DNA of 64,000 nt from Lacrimispora sphenoides JCM 1415 (GTDB taxonomy: Bacteria; Bacillota; Clostridia; Lachnospirales; Lachnospiraceae): the NCBI RefSeq assembly GCF_900105615.1, contig NZ_LT630003.1, forward strand, positions 2,852,001 to 2,916,000, read 5' to 3'. How positions within the stretch are numbered: position 1 is the stretch's first letter; the number at the start of each line of letters is the position of its first letter. The notes under the pieces were generated by a model. It was not told the DNA's origin, did no database searches, and saw nothing but the letters and a program-made list of their open reading frames with translations. Positions 37,407 to 47,685 of this stretch are shown here, in pieces. A program made the translations under genes and the position numbers.

Positions 37407-38600
37407 TTATACTCCTTTCTTGTCTTTAATCCTTGCAATCAGTTCAGGGAGAATTTCATAGAGATCGCCTACCAGACAATAATGAGCTGATTTGAAGATC
37501 GGCGCCTTGGGGTCTTTGTTGATTGCAAATATGGTATCTGAATGGTTCATGCCGGCCACAAACTGGATGGCACCGGAAACTCCACAGGTGATGATCAGCT
37601 TCGGCCTGACCGTACGTCCACTTAAGCCAATCTGATATTTTGCATCCATCCAGCCGGATTCTGCCATCGGTCTGGTGCATGCTACCTGGCCTCCCATAAG
37701 ATCTGCCAGCTCCCGGAGCATGCTTAAATCCTCTTCTTTTTTCACTCCTCTTCCGGCAACCACAAGAACTTCAGAATTTTCAATAAAGGTCTCCTTCTCC
37801 TTTGGCAGAATATCAATGACCTCCACATGACAGACAAGCTTTCCCTTATCGATATCACAATTCACGATTTCTCCCGATGTTACTTCCGAGCGGGCAGGGG
37901 CATTCATGATTTTATACCGGACGGTAGCGATCTGTGGACGATGGTTTGGGGTCTTGATATGAGCCATAATGTTGCCGCCAAAGGCTGGCCGGATCTGGGA
38001 TAAATCCGTATTTTGATTCATTTCCAAAATAGTACAGTCCGCAGTCAGACCGGTTTTCATTCTGGCAGCTACTCTAGGCGCAAGTTGACGCCCTACGGTG
38101 GTTGCTCCTACCAGAATGGAAGAGGGTCTGACTTTATTGATAAAATCTTCAAAGACAGCTGTATAGGGCTCTATTTTAAAACGGGACAGCTCCTCCTTAT
38201 CATATAGGAAGACTTTATCAGCTCCATAATGAAGTATTTCTTCACTTTTTTCACGGATATCCTTTCCCATGAACAGAACATATACCTCCTGCCCGGTAAC
38301 TGCCGCCATCTCCTTTGCCTTTCCAATCAGTTCATAGGTGACCGGATGAACGGCGCTGTCTACATGGTCTGCATAAACAGCAATTCCCTTCCATTTGTCT
38401 TTATTGATCCCGGTTTTTTTCACGTCCTCCACATACTCTACTGCACCCTCAGGCCCCTTTTTTACACAAAGGCGGCACATCTTGCAGGCAGCATTTACGA
38501 TAACCTTTCCATCCTGCTCCTCCAGCGCTCCAAAGGGACAGATTTTTATCAATTCCTGACGATCAGAAATTCTCTCCTGATGTATGATTAACCTAGCCAT
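37407..38600 (-). CDS. lctC: Electron-bifurcating EtfA with N-terminal ferredoxin-like domain (LctC-like)
   Basis: 397 residues. An N-terminal extension has four Cys suited to one 4Fe-4S cluster (C21 in 'ICPFGAL', then C39, C42, C45 in '[12 protein letters not shown]'; the usual fourth Cys of the second motif is Gly). The EtfA body follows with the FAD-binding end '[30 protein letters not shown]' and '[10 protein letters not shown]'. This is the alpha subunit of a bifurcating flavoprotein. It stands between lctB and lctD. Confidence 0.9.
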   Translation of the reverse strand: MARLIIHQERISDRQELIKICPFGALEEQDGKVIVNAACKMCRLCVKKGPEGAVEYVEDVKKTGINKDKWKGIAVYADHVDSAVHPVTYELIGKAKEMAAVTGQEVYVLFMGKDIREKSEEILHYGADKVFLYDKEELSRFKIEPYTAVFEDFINKVRPSSILVGATTVGRQLAPRVAARMKTGLTADCTILEMNQNTDLSQIRPAFGGNIMAHIKTPNHRPQIATVRYKIMNAPARSEVTSGEIVNCDIDKGKLVCHVEVIDILPKEKETFIENSEVLVVAGRGVKKEEDLSMLRELADLMGGQVACTRPMAESGWMDAKYQIGLSGRTVRPKLIITCGVSGAIQFVAGMNHSDTIFAINKDPKAPIFKSAHYCLVGDLYEILPELIARIKDKKGV

Positions 38601-38611
38601 TGCTTCACCTC

Positions 38612-39400
38612 CTAAACAAACTTCAGCTCTTCCATTTTGTCAAACAGCTTTTTCGCAAGCACATCTTCCGACTCATCCCACACTTCCTTTTTATCGTTTG
38701 TTTCCGGCGGGAAGATCTTCTGTACCTGAGTGGGCGATCCGTTAAGTCCATAATTCATTTCGTCCTTATCCTTCATATCATCAAGGGTAAGAACCTGAAT
38801 TTTTCTGTCCTTGGTTTTTAATTTTTTTACATATGACGGAAGTCTTGGCTGAAAGATATCTTTATCCACTGCTAACAGACATGGAAATTTTACTTTAGCC
38901 ACCTCTACCTCATCGGGAAGATCCATATCTACCGTAATTCCATCTTCTTCCAACTTCCGGATTCTCACGACATTGGATACACTTGGAAGGTTTAACCATT
39001 CCGCTATTTCCGGGCCAACCTGTGCGGTATCCCCGTCAGTGGTCTGCTTGCCGCAGAGAATTAAATCATACTCTCCCATTGACTTAATTCCCTGTGCCAG
39101 GGTATAGCTGGTCGCAAGGACATCGGCTCCTCCAAAACGTCTGTCTGACAAAAGCGTTCCATGGTCTGCCCCCATGGAAAATGCTTCTTTAATGACCTGC
39201 ATGGCCTGCGGAGGCCCCATGGAAATAACGTCAACAAGGCCTCCGGTTTTCTCTTTGATCCGAAGGGCAGTTTCTATGGCATACAAGTCATAGGGATTCA
39301 TCTTTGAAGCCGCTCCGTCTCTTTTTAACACGCCTGTAACAGGATCCACCTCAACTTTATTGCTGTCAGGTACCTGTTTGATACAAACAAGGATCTTCAT
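38612..39400 (-). CDS. lctB: Electron-bifurcating EtfB (LctB-like)
   Basis: 262 residues from ATG 39400, the usual EtfB start 'MKILVCIKQVPDSNKVEVDP', with AGGAAG upstream; the reading from 39457 runs through the pseudogene remnant. It contains 'AMGADHGTLLSDRRFGGADVLATSYTLA' and '[21 protein letters not shown]', the nucleotide- and FAD-binding parts of EtfB. It carries the bifurcating FAD and NAD site with LctC. Confidence 0.92.
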   Translation of the reverse strand: MKILVCIKQVPDSNKVEVDPVTGVLKRDGAASKMNPYDLYAIETALRIKEKTGGLVDVISMGPPQAMQVIKEAFSMGADHGTLLSDRRFGGADVLATSYTLAQGIKSMGEYDLILCGKQTTDGDTAQVGPEIAEWLNLPSVSNVVRIRKLEEDGITVDMDLPDEVEVAKVKFPCLLAVDKDIFQPRLPSYVKKLKTKDRKIQVLTLDDMKDKDEMNYGLNGSPTQVQKIFPPETNDKKEVWDESEDVLAKKLFDKMEELKFV

Positions 39401-39416
39401 TCTTTTTCTTCCTTTC

Positions 39417-39629
39417 CTAATAAACCCTACTTCCAAAATACGTGATACAGCCGGCAATTATAATGAAAGCAGCGCTGAATTTCACTGTTTGATTTAATGA
39501 CTTGTTCTCACAGCCCAACGAATCGGCTGCCCCAGCGCCACTATCTATGCTCTGAGGGGATATAATTTTACCGATAATTACGCCTGAAGTACTTGATGCA
39601 GCCAGCCAGACCGGACTGATTAATCTGCC
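39417..39629 (-). pseudogene. Remnant of a lactate permease (LctP) C-terminus upstream of lctB
   Basis: Reading the - strand from 39629 gives about 70 codons ending TAG at 39417-39419: 'SPVWLAASSTSGVIIGKIIS', then 'PQSI', then 'FSAAFIIIAGCITYF'. This matches the end of L-lactate permeases, where 'GK-ISPQSI' is invariant. An in-frame stop stands just before it and no start codon precedes it. The lctP gene belongs beside lctBCD in other acetogens and clostridia, which supports a decayed permease. It now forms the 5' leader of lctBCD. Confidence 0.75.
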
Positions 39630-39633
39630 CTAT

Positions 39634-39662
39634 ATTATACCTTATTTTCCGCATTTTGTAAA
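39634..39662 (-). promoter_or_regulatory. lctBCD promoter
   Basis: On the - strand TTTACA, 17 nt, TATAAT. It stands immediately upstream of the permease remnant, about 230 bases before lctB. The rest of 39663-39868 is AT-rich with nothing recognised. Confidence 0.65.
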
Positions 39663-39868
39663 AAAAGGACATTCCATTCTATGAAACAAATAATCTATTT
39701 TTACATAAAACGATATGCATGTTTTGAAATCGACCCTATCATTTATTAATTATTCATTCTTCTGGATATTTAATTCGATTTTACAATTTTATCGGAGCCA
39801 CAGGTTAAAAACTCCGCAGCCTGTTGCTTCCTTAATACTACAAAATAAAAAACATAGCAAAAGTTTAC

Positions 39869-39897
39869 TTGACTTTCTTTTTCTCCAAGTGTATATT
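39869..39897 (+). promoter_or_regulatory. Promoter of the MATE exporter gene
   Basis: TTGACT, 17 nt, TATATT, about 60 bases before the ATG. Confidence 0.6.
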
Positions 39898-39959
39898 TAA
39901 AAATTGTACGGTATTGACCGAAAACTCTACCGCAAATCTACTAATCAGGTGAATCGACC

Positions 39960-41321
39960 ATGCAATCAAATTTTTTAAAACAAAGCAACGAGCAACGGAG
40001 GGATTTAATTCTTAACGGCTCTGTTTCCGCGACCATATTATTTCTTTCCGTCCCCACTCTCATGATGGGTCTCATCCAATCTGCCATACCGGTCATCGAC
40101 GGTCTGTTTCTCAACAATCTCGTAGGAACCCAGGCAGCAAGCGCTGTTACTTACTGTACCCCCATTGTAAATATGATCTCTGCCCTGGCTCAGGGAGTGA
40201 GTGTGGCTGGAATGGCCATCATCGGGCAGTCTAATGGAAACGGCAACTTTAAACATAGCCGGAAGATTTCCACTCAAATCATTGTTTTTACCTTTTTACT
40301 GGGTTTTCTCCTGGCACCACTGCTGATTGCCCTTGCCTTTCCCATATCTGCCCATGTAAATGAAGAGATTTCCCACGATGTCTTTGTCTATCTTGCATTG
40401 AGCGCCTGTGTGACACCGTTTTCCTTCATGGAATCTATTTATAATTCCATAAAGAATGCCAATGGCAAGCCGGAGGATACCTTTGTCAGAATGGTGATCA
40501 TGCTGATTTTAAAAATTATTTTCAGTGCCCTCTTTATCGTTGTTTTCCACTGGGGTCTTGTAGGTTCTGTCATGGCCTCCCTGGCATCTAACTTTTTAAT
40601 TACCGGATGGATGTACTATGAATTATTTTTAAAGAAAACAGGAGAGCGCTTTGTCCTGAAAGGCTTCCGGTTTGACTGGACCATCATCAACACCCTTATG
40701 CGCATAGGCTTTCCTGCCATGCTTTCCAGCCTGATGCTAAACCTGGGATTCTTCCTCATCAACAATGAAGTGGAAAAGTACGGGGCCGTTGTTTTAAACG
40801 GGCAGGGAATTGCCAATAACATTACCTCAATATGCTTCATACTGCCTTCATCCTTCGGTTCCGCCGTCACTACCATGGTCAGCATGAACGTGGGAGCAAA
40901 CCAGCCGGAAAAGGCAAAAAAGGCTTGTTTGGTGGGCTGTGTCATAAGTGCAATCACTGCTGCCCTTTTGATCGCCCTGGTCGTTCCTCTGTCTTCTAAG
41001 CTTACGGTGTTATTTACCAGGGACGCCTCTGTTCTGGCCGTGGCAAACCAGGCGCTTCATATTTATACCTATTCCGTGATTGGATTTGGCATCTGCATGG
41101 TCCAGCAGGGGGCTTTTATCGGACTGGGAAAGACCCGGATCACTCTCTTCATCAGCTTGCTGCGGGTATGGCTCCTGCGGTACATATTTATATTGGCAAC
41201 GGAGCAATTTCTAAGCTTTTATTCCGTATTCTGGGGCAATCTGTTTTCCAATTACATGGCCGCCATTATTACTACCATCCTGATTTTCAGGGTTAAATGG
41301 GTTTCCGACATAAACTACTGA
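39960..41321 (+). CDS. MATE-family efflux transporter
   Basis: 453 residues with 12 predicted membrane helices in two similar halves. It opens 'ILNGSVSATILFLSVPTLMMGLIQSAIPVIDGLFLNNLVG' and has the NorM/DinF-type motif 'GVSVAGMAIIGQSNGNG'. MATE proteins export cationic drugs, organic acids or metabolites with Na+ or H+. It lies alone between the lct and hydroxyacid operons on the other strand. ATG 39960 has only a weak site (CAGGTGA). Confidence 0.9.
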   Translation: MQSNFLKQSNEQRRDLILNGSVSATILFLSVPTLMMGLIQSAIPVIDGLFLNNLVGTQAASAVTYCTPIVNMISALAQGVSVAGMAIIGQSNGNGNFKHSRKISTQIIVFTFLLGFLLAPLLIALAFPISAHVNEEISHDVFVYLALSACVTPFSFMESIYNSIKNANGKPEDTFVRMVIMLILKIIFSALFIVVFHWGLVGSVMASLASNFLITGWMYYELFLKKTGERFVLKGFRFDWTIINTLMRIGFPAMLSSLMLNLGFFLINNEVEKYGAVVLNGQGIANNITSICFILPSSFGSAVTTMVSMNVGANQPEKAKKACLVGCVISAITAALLIALVVPLSSKLTVLFTRDASVLAVANQALHIYTYSVIGFGICMVQQGAFIGLGKTRITLFISLLRVWLLRYIFILATEQFLSFYSVFWGNLFSNYMAAIITTILIFRVKWVSDINY

Positions 41322-41381
41322 TAAAATGGTTTATACATACCCATAGCAAAAAGCTTTTACGATATTCTCAAAGAATCTTAT

Positions 41382-41418
41382 AAAAGCAGAAAAGGCGTAC
41401 CAGCCCTTTTCTGCTTTT
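41382..41418. terminator. Bidirectional terminator between the MATE gene and the hydroxyacid operon
   Basis: A 14-bp perfect stem AAAAGCAGAAAAGG / CCTTTTCTGCTTTT with a 9-nt loop and A/T-rich flanks in both directions. Confidence 0.85.
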
Positions 41419-41435
41419 ATTTATTCAAAGACGGA

Positions 41436-41624
41436 TTAATTTTTCTTTAGTCTGAAGTTCTGGATTGTGAAATAAGATTCCAATATAACAATGAGCAGCG
41501 AGCAGAAAAGAAAAGTCATGCACGCCCAGCTCATGTTTACTGAAACTGACGGTATTAGCGGTACAGATGCTCTATGGCCGCTTTTTTGATAGTCTGGAAA
41601 GAGCAAATGAATATCCGAAGGCAA
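41436..41624 (-). CDS. Short ORF with one membrane helix, possibly a gene remnant
   Basis: 62 codons directly after the CoA-transferase gene (2-base gap), before the operon terminator. The last half is a membrane helix with a basic end ('CMTFLFCSLLIVILESYFTI' then 'QNFRLKKN'). No ribosome site precedes the first ATG; an internal ATG near 41531 would give a 32-residue single-helix peptide. It may be a small membrane protein of the operon or the tail of a lost transporter. Confidence 0.3.
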   Translation of the reverse strand: MPSDIHLLFPDYQKSGHRASVPLIPSVSVNMSWACMTFLFCSLLIVILESYFTIQNFRLKKN

Positions 41625-41626
41625 AT

Positions 41627-42871
41627 CTAGTTTTTCCGTTCATCCTTCCATACATAAAGGATTCCCTTCTCCTGATACTCCTTGATTTCCTCTTTGCTGT
41701 ACCCCAGATTTTCCAGGATCTCCGGCCCCTGCTCACCGATCAGAGGACCGCCCTTGTACTCTGGAACACCCATCTCCTGGAATTTGACCGGCGGTCTTAC
41801 CAGTGTGCGTACATTTCCATTGTCGTACTGCATTTTATAAAAGCAATCATTGGCCCATGCCTGCTCATCTTCCAGAATTTCTTCCCAGGACTGGGCAACG
41901 CTGAAAGCTATGTCGTGTTCCTTTAAAACCGGTACCCATTCCTTGGCTGTTTTCTTTTCCATTGCTTCCATGCAGATATCATAGACCTCCGTGCCCAAGC
42001 CTTTGGTCTGAAGGTTCTGGATTGGGAAGTAATTCTCATTTTCCATCAAATCATCTCTTCCCAGAGCTTTCATGAACTGCTTATAGTAGGTGTTATAATC
42101 AGGCATACAGGTCTGAATGAATCTGTCATCCTTTGTTCTCCATGCCGCATTAAAGGGGTTGGCACTCTCCCTTATATTAATGGGGTATTCCCTCGCCGGG
42201 CCATCATAATTGGCTGCCTGGATCATCATTCCCATGTTATAGACAGCCGTCTCAAACAGACTGGTCTCTACTTTCTCTCCCTGTCCGGTTTCTTTTGCAT
42301 GGTATAATGCCGCAAGGATACCTGCTGCAAGGTTCATGGCTACGTTATGATCCCCAACTCCGGGAACCACATTCATTGGAACCGTTCCTCTCTGGCGAAG
42401 GGAATGGAGATAACCGCCTCTTGCAAAGAATGCCGTGAAATCAAATCCCGGAAGGTCTTTATCCGGGCCGTATTCACCATAGCCGGTAACCATGGCATAA
42501 ACCAGTTTGGGATATTTCACCTTTAATGTTTCATAATCAAGCCCCGCCCGTTCGAGAGCCTGGACTCTCCAGTTGGTGATCAGCACATCCGCATCCTCCA
42601 GAAGCTTAAAAAATGCCTCTTTGCCCTCAGGTGCCTTCATATTAAGAGAAATACAGCGCTTGTTTCCATTTTCTAAATCCCAGGTCGTATTTTCATACAT
42701 ATCCAAAGGCCTTCCTTCGGATGGAGCCGTATGTCTTAACGGATCTCCCTTGGCAGATTCGATCTTAATGACATCTGCTCCGCAGTCTGCAAGAAAACGT
42801 CCTGCACCTGCAGCCGCAATAAAGGTTGCCAGTTCCACTACTTTGATTCCTTCTAACAGTTTCTTTCCCAT
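41627..42871 (-). CDS. Family III (CaiB/BaiF) CoA-transferase
   Basis: 414 residues. N-terminal 'GIKVVELATFIAAAGAGRFLADCGADVIKIE', 'GNKRCISLNMKAPEG', and the catalytic Asp174 in 'GVGDHN' as in formyl-CoA and HadA/FldA transferases. It probably moves CoA from the product acyl-CoA to the incoming 2-hydroxyacid. Last gene of the operon; in Clostridioides difficile the homologue hadA is at the front of the had cluster. Confidence 0.88.
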   Translation of the reverse strand: MGKKLLEGIKVVELATFIAAAGAGRFLADCGADVIKIESAKGDPLRHTAPSEGRPLDMYENTTWDLENGNKRCISLNMKAPEGKEAFFKLLEDADVLITNWRVQALERAGLDYETLKVKYPKLVYAMVTGYGEYGPDKDLPGFDFTAFFARGGYLHSLRQRGTVPMNVVPGVGDHNVAMNLAAGILAALYHAKETGQGEKVETSLFETAVYNMGMMIQAANYDGPAREYPINIRESANPFNAAWRTKDDRFIQTCMPDYNTYYKQFMKALGRDDLMENENYFPIQNLQTKGLGTEVYDICMEAMEKKTAKEWVPVLKEHDIAFSVAQSWEEILEDEQAWANDCFYKMQYDNGNVRTLVRPPVKFQEMGVPEYKGGPLIGEQGPEILENLGYSKEEIKEYQEKGILYVWKDERKN

Positions 42872-42885
42872 ATTAATTCTCTCCT

Positions 42886-44067
42886 TTATTTGTCCAGTGC
42901 TTCTATAAGCGCAGGGATCACCTGATTATAATCTCCTACGATGCCGTAATCGGCCACTTCAAAGATCGGAGCTGCCGGGTTTTTATTGATTGCAATGATC
43001 TGCTCTGAGTTCTGCATACCTGCCACATGCTGAATGGCTCCGGAAATGCCGCATGCAAAATATAGTTTAGGACGTACCGTGGTTCCGGTCTGCCCCACCT
43101 GATAGGAATGGTCGATCCAGCCTGCGTCTACGGCTGCACGGCTTGCTGCAACCACACCGCCCAGCTTATCTGCCAGTTTCTTTAACAGTTCAAAGCCTTC
43201 GGCTCCGCCAAGACCCATACCGCCGGATACAATGATCTCCGCATCAGTTAAGGAAACCGCCTCTCCTGCCTCCTTTACCACTTCAAGGATGCGGGTTCTT
43301 ATATCGTCTTTTTCAAAACTTACCGAAAGAGAAATGATCTCTCCCTTACGGCCTTCCTGCTTTTCGGCTTTTTCCATAACTCCCGGACGTACCGTGGACA
43401 TCTGAGGCCTGTGGTTTGGACAAACGATGGTTGCCATTAAATTTCCGCCAAAAGCCGGGCGGGTCTGCTTGATCTTCTTATCCACCTCATCAATTTCCAA
43501 CTTGGTGCAGTCTGCAGTCAGCCCCGTATTGCAGCGGACGGCCAGACAGGGACCTAAGTCACGGCCGATGTGGGTGGCTCCCAAAAGGACGATTTCAGGC
43601 TTATAAGATTTGATCGCGTCGTGGATCACAGCCGTGTAAGCGTCGGTGCGGTAGGATTCCAGTTCTTTATGATTCGCAAGATAAACTTTATCTGCTCCAT
43701 ATTCAAACAGTTCATCCGCAAGTCCTTCCACATGGTTACCGCATAATACAGAACAAAGGCTGCATCCAATCTTATCCGCCAGTTTCCGCCCTTCACCAAG
43801 AAGTTCTTTTACGACCGGCATGAGTGCCCCTTCTCTTTGTTCCGCAAATACCCATACATCCCGGTATTCCGATAAATCAACCGTATCCTTTGACTCTTCT
43901 GACTTTTCTATAGCATCAAACGGACACTTTTCTACACAAACACCGCAGCCGGTACAGGCAGTACCGATGACGGCCAGCTTATTTTCCATTGTAATTGCTT
44001 CAAACGGGCAATTCTTTACGCAGATCGTACAGCCCCTGCATTTTTCTTTTATCACATTTACAGCCAT
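42886..44067 (-). CDS. etfA: EtfA with N-terminal double 4Fe-4S ferredoxin domain
   Basis: 393 residues. Two complete ferredoxin motifs (C10, C13, C16, C20 and C38, C41, C44, C48) precede the EtfA body, which has '[25 protein letters not shown]' and the FAD-binding '[26 protein letters not shown]'. It differs from the lct EtfA, which keeps only four Cys. It receives electrons between EtfB and the acyl-CoA dehydrogenase, probably with ferredoxin as partner. Confidence 0.92.
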   Translation of the reverse strand: MAVNVIKEKCRGCTICVKNCPFEAITMENKLAVIGTACTGCGVCVEKCPFDAIEKSEESKDTVDLSEYRDVWVFAEQREGALMPVVKELLGEGRKLADKIGCSLCSVLCGNHVEGLADELFEYGADKVYLANHKELESYRTDAYTAVIHDAIKSYKPEIVLLGATHIGRDLGPCLAVRCNTGLTADCTKLEIDEVDKKIKQTRPAFGGNLMATIVCPNHRPQMSTVRPGVMEKAEKQEGRKGEIISLSVSFEKDDIRTRILEVVKEAGEAVSLTDAEIIVSGGMGLGGAEGFELLKKLADKLGGVVAASRAAVDAGWIDHSYQVGQTGTTVRPKLYFACGISGAIQHVAGMQNSEQIIAINKNPAAPIFEVADYGIVGDYNQVIPALIEALDK

Positions 44068-44093
44068 ATGAACCTTCCTCCTTTTCCTGGGTC

Positions 44094-44879
44094 TTAAAGA
44101 TAATGCTTCTCTTTCAGTTTCTCTGTCAGCAGTTCTGTCATTTCTGTCACTGTTCCGTTAAGCATCTCCCCTTTTCCCTTGGGAGCGGGAGTAAAGGAAC
44201 GGAAAACCTGGGTAGGGGAAGCATTTAAACCGCAGTCTTTGGGATCCAGTACCACATCCTCATGATTCCATACGGTAACTTTTTTTGCATAAGCGTCCAT
44301 GATACCGCCTATGCTCATGTAACGGGGCTCATTCAGCTCTTTTACCGCTGTGAGAAGACAGGGCATCTGGACTTCCAGAATTTCATATCCATTTTCCATC
44401 TGCCTTTGTACGATTACCTTTTCTTCGCAGAGCTTTACATCCTGAACATAGGTCACAACCGGAATGCCAAGTCTCCAGGCTACCTGGGGGCCTACCTGGG
44501 CCGTATCACCGTCAATGGCCTGGCGTCCTGCAAAGATAAGGTCATAATCTCCGATTTTTTGAATACCGGCAGCAATGGTGGTAGAAGTAGCACAGGTATC
44601 TGCCCCCCCAAACGCTCGGTCACTGAGCAGATAAGCCTCATCCGCTCCCATTGCCAGGCATTCCCTTAACATATCATCAGCCTGAGGAGGCCCCATGGTA
44701 ATCACGGAAACCGTTGTTCCAGGCTTTTTGTCTTTTATTTTCAATGCCTCTTCCAGTGCATTTGCATCATCAGGGTTTAATATGCTGGGAACTCCGTCAC
44801 GGATCAATGTACCCTTTACCGGATCGATCTTTACTTCATTGGTATCCGGCACCTGTTTCACACAAACCAAAATTTTCAT
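44094..44879 (-). CDS. etfB: Electron transfer flavoprotein beta subunit
   Basis: 261 residues opening '[20 protein letters not shown]', with '[24 protein letters not shown]' and '[22 protein letters not shown]'. It is a full-length EtfB of the bifurcating group, 26 bases before etfA and 27 after the acyl-CoA dehydrogenase gene. Confidence 0.94.
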   Translation of the reverse strand: MKILVCVKQVPDTNEVKIDPVKGTLIRDGVPSILNPDDANALEEALKIKDKKPGTTVSVITMGPPQADDMLRECLAMGADEAYLLSDRAFGGADTCATSTTIAAGIQKIGDYDLIFAGRQAIDGDTAQVGPQVAWRLGIPVVTYVQDVKLCEEKVIVQRQMENGYEILEVQMPCLLTAVKELNEPRYMSIGGIMDAYAKKVTVWNHEDVVLDPKDCGLNASPTQVFRSFTPAPKGKGEMLNGTVTEMTELLTEKLKEKHYL

Positions 44880-44906
44880 CGTATCATTACTCCTTCCGTG
44901 TAGTCG

Positions 44907-46049
44907 TTATTTCTTAAGCAGTTTTCCGGAAATCACCAGCTGCTGGATTTGTGAGGTACCTTCGTAAATAGTGAACACACGGCAATCCCTGTACATGCGC
45001 TCAATCTTATAATCTTTGATAAAGCCGTAACCGCCATGGATCTGAAGGGATTTTGAAGCGATTTCATTGCAGACTTCAGAAGCATAATACTTTGCCATAG
45101 AAGCTTCCAAGGTTGCAGGCTGATGGGTATCCATTAAGTAGGCTGTCTTATAAACCAACTGCTTTGCCGCCTCCAGCTTAGTCGCCATATCTGCGATCAT
45201 AAAGGCAATTGCCTGGAAATCTCCGATTCGTCTTCCAAACTGTTTCCGTTCCTTTGCATATTTAATGGCCTCGTCCAAAGCGCCCTGAGCAACTCCTATG
45301 GACTGAGCGGCCACTCCCATACGCCCGGTATCCAAAGTTTTCATGGCGTTAATAAAGCCCATGCCCTCCTCACCAAGAAGGTTCTCTGCCGGAATCCTTG
45401 CATTATCCATAATGATATCGCTGGTAGCACAGCCGATAACGCCCATTTTATGTTCCGGCTTTCCGCAGGAAATACCAGGAGTGTTTTTCATATCTACGAT
45501 AAATGCGCTGATTCCTTTTGTCCCCTTTGTCATATCCGTCTTTGCATAGACTACCGCATAATCTGCCAGAGGTGCCATGGTGATAAAGGTCTTTCTTCCA
45601 TTCAATATGTAGGAATCCCCATCCTTTACCGCAGTCGACTGCATGCCGCCTGCATCAGAACCTGCTCCCGGCTCTGTCAGGGCAAAACAAAGCTTTTTGC
45701 TTCCGCTTATCAATGAGGGAAGGTATTTCCGTTTTTGCTCCTCTGTGCCGGATAATAACAGGGGACCTCCGGAAAGGGAATTGGGGGAAGATACATAAAT
45801 GCTTGCAACTCCGCTGACTCTTGCCATTTCCTCCATCACCAGCACGTAACAGCGGGCGTCACCGCCTGAACCTCCGTATTCCTTTGGCGTCTTAATGCCG
45901 AAAAATCCGGCCTTTCCCATCTTGTAAAGGATTTCCTCCGGAAATGTCCCGCTTTCCTCAACCTCATCGAGGATTTCATTGGTCAGTTCTTTTTCCGCAA
46001 ACTCTCTTGCCAGTTTCCGGACAAGCTCATGCTGTTTTGTAAAATACAT
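44907..46049 (-). CDS. Acyl-CoA (enoyl-CoA reducing) dehydrogenase
   Basis: 380 residues, full length. Family motifs 'CFALTEPGAGSDAGG', 'GRKTFITMAPLADYAVV', 'FGRRIGDFQAIAFMIADMA', 'LQIHGGYGFIKDY' and the catalytic Glu363 in 'IYEGTSQIQ'. With EtfBA it would reduce the 2-enoyl-CoA from the dehydratase to the saturated acyl-CoA, coupled to ferredoxin reduction, as AcdB/EtfBA in leucine reduction. Confidence 0.95.
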   Translation of the reverse strand: MYFTKQHELVRKLAREFAEKELTNEILDEVEESGTFPEEILYKMGKAGFFGIKTPKEYGGSGGDARCYVLVMEEMARVSGVASIYVSSPNSLSGGPLLLSGTEEQKRKYLPSLISGSKKLCFALTEPGAGSDAGGMQSTAVKDGDSYILNGRKTFITMAPLADYAVVYAKTDMTKGTKGISAFIVDMKNTPGISCGKPEHKMGVIGCATSDIIMDNARIPAENLLGEEGMGFINAMKTLDTGRMGVAAQSIGVAQGALDEAIKYAKERKQFGRRIGDFQAIAFMIADMATKLEAAKQLVYKTAYLMDTHQPATLEASMAKYYASEVCNEIASKSLQIHGGYGFIKDYKIERMYRDCRVFTIYEGTSQIQQLVISGKLLKK

Positions 46050-46061
46050 GTTGTTTCCTCC

Positions 46062-47651
46062 TTAACCTCTTTTCGCTAACCGTTTCTCGACTTCCTGCCG
46101 TAACACATGGACCTTAACCTTTCCGCTGTTGCCAAAAGGAAATGAATCAAATCGGTAAACATATTTGGGAACCTTATAATTCGCCAGATTTTTACGAACG
46201 TGCTCCCTGATCTTTTCTTCTGAAAACTCCGCTCCGGACTCCATGATGATACAAGCGGCTATTTCTTCCTGAAGAACCTGGGCATCAACTCCTACCACCT
46301 TTACATCCCTGACTTCCGGAAGTTCCAGAATGCAGTTTTCAATTTCCACCGGCGCTATGTTTTCACCGCCCCGGATAATCATCTCTTTTTTTCGTCCGGT
46401 TATATAAAGAAAGCCTTCCTCATCCAGATAACCGCAGTCACCGGTATGAAGCCAGCCCTCTTCATCCAGCACTTTTTCCGCTTCTTTCGTTTTGTTGTAA
46501 TAGCCCTTCATGATGTGATATCCCCGGGACTGGATTTCTCCGACAATGCCTGGTTTGGCAACGCTTTTTCTTTCTTCATCCCAGATCCTTAATTCCGTAT
46601 AAGGTATTTTTTTTCCTGCCGTAAGGGCTTTTCGGCAGATTGGATCCGTATACCCGGTTATGGTAATCGCAGGGGAAGACTCGGTCTGCCCATAGGAAGG
46701 CTGCAGATGCTCCATCTTCAGCTCTTCACAGATCTTGATATAATCTGACGGATGAATGGCGGAACCTGCGATAATTCCGCTCTTTAAGGAACTTAAATTG
46801 TATTCATTTCTCCTGCTGTTCTTTACCATAGCCAGGAACATACTTGGAACACCGTTTAGAATGGTGCAGGAATTTTTCTGTATGTTTTCCATAACTCCAA
46901 TGGACTTATAATACTGATTGATATAAATCGCCGCTCCGGCATGGACAGCGGACAAAATGCCCGCTGTAATGCCAAAACAGTGAAACAGGGGGACGGATAA
47001 GCACATGCGGTCACTTTCGTTCCAATGCATGGAACGCACCATTTCGGCTGCATTGTTGACCATGTTTTCGTGGCTTAACATCACTCCTTTGGGAACACCG
47101 GAGGTACCGGAGGTAAATAGTATATTGGCGGTATCCTTGGAAGATAAGTTCTGTTCCATTTCTTTTAAAAGCCGTTTCTCTTCTTCCCTGTTTTCCCCCA
47201 TTTCACAGTCAGACAGATGGTCCAGAGAAATGATCCCTTTTAAGAAGCTATCAGGACGATCCAGTCCGGCTTTTGAAATGACCGGTTCATAGTCTGCATT
47301 GTTGCAGCCCTTTCCATAGAACAGATAGTCTGCATCTCCTTCTTTTAAAATCCGGTTTAATTCCTGTTCCTTATAGCATGTATTGACCGGGATCACAATT
47401 GCCCCGGACTTCATAAAAGCAAAATACGCCATGATCCATTCCGGGCTGTTAATCCCCCACAACGCGACATGTTTTCCTCGTGAAATTCCTCTTCTTATAA
47501 AGTCAGATGCCCAAAAATCTGAAATTTCATCCGCCTCTTTCCAGGTATAGCATCGATCCTGGTAACAGATTCCTGCTCCATTCGGCGTAAGAACAGCTCT
47601 ATTATGAAGCAGTTCTCCGATTGTTTCTGATAAAAGGCCTGTCATATTCAT
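46062..47651 (-). CDS. Acyl-CoA ligase (AMP-forming)
   Basis: 529 residues of the adenylate-forming superfamily: P-loop 'ILFTSGTSGVPKGVMLSHEN', 'QPSYGQTESSPAITITGY', hinge 'LHTGDCGYLDEEGFLYITGR' then 'KKEMIIRGGENIAP', and the C-terminal catalytic Lys in 'GNSGKVKVHVL'. It may prime the pathway by making the first CoA ester from ATP, as FldL does for aryl-lactate reduction in Clostridium sporogenes. Confidence 0.88.
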   Translation of the reverse strand: MNMTGLLSETIGELLHNRAVLTPNGAGICYQDRCYTWKEADEISDFWASDFIRRGISRGKHVALWGINSPEWIMAYFAFMKSGAIVIPVNTCYKEQELNRILKEGDADYLFYGKGCNNADYEPVISKAGLDRPDSFLKGIISLDHLSDCEMGENREEEKRLLKEMEQNLSSKDTANILFTSGTSGVPKGVMLSHENMVNNAAEMVRSMHWNESDRMCLSVPLFHCFGITAGILSAVHAGAAIYINQYYKSIGVMENIQKNSCTILNGVPSMFLAMVKNSRRNEYNLSSLKSGIIAGSAIHPSDYIKICEELKMEHLQPSYGQTESSPAITITGYTDPICRKALTAGKKIPYTELRIWDEERKSVAKPGIVGEIQSRGYHIMKGYYNKTKEAEKVLDEEGWLHTGDCGYLDEEGFLYITGRKKEMIIRGGENIAPVEIENCILELPEVRDVKVVGVDAQVLQEEIAACIIMESGAEFSEEKIREHVRKNLANYKVPKYVYRFDSFPFGNSGKVKVHVLRQEVEKRLAKRG

Positions 47652-47685
47652 TCTCCTGCTAACCTCTGTCCCATGTTTCCTACAG

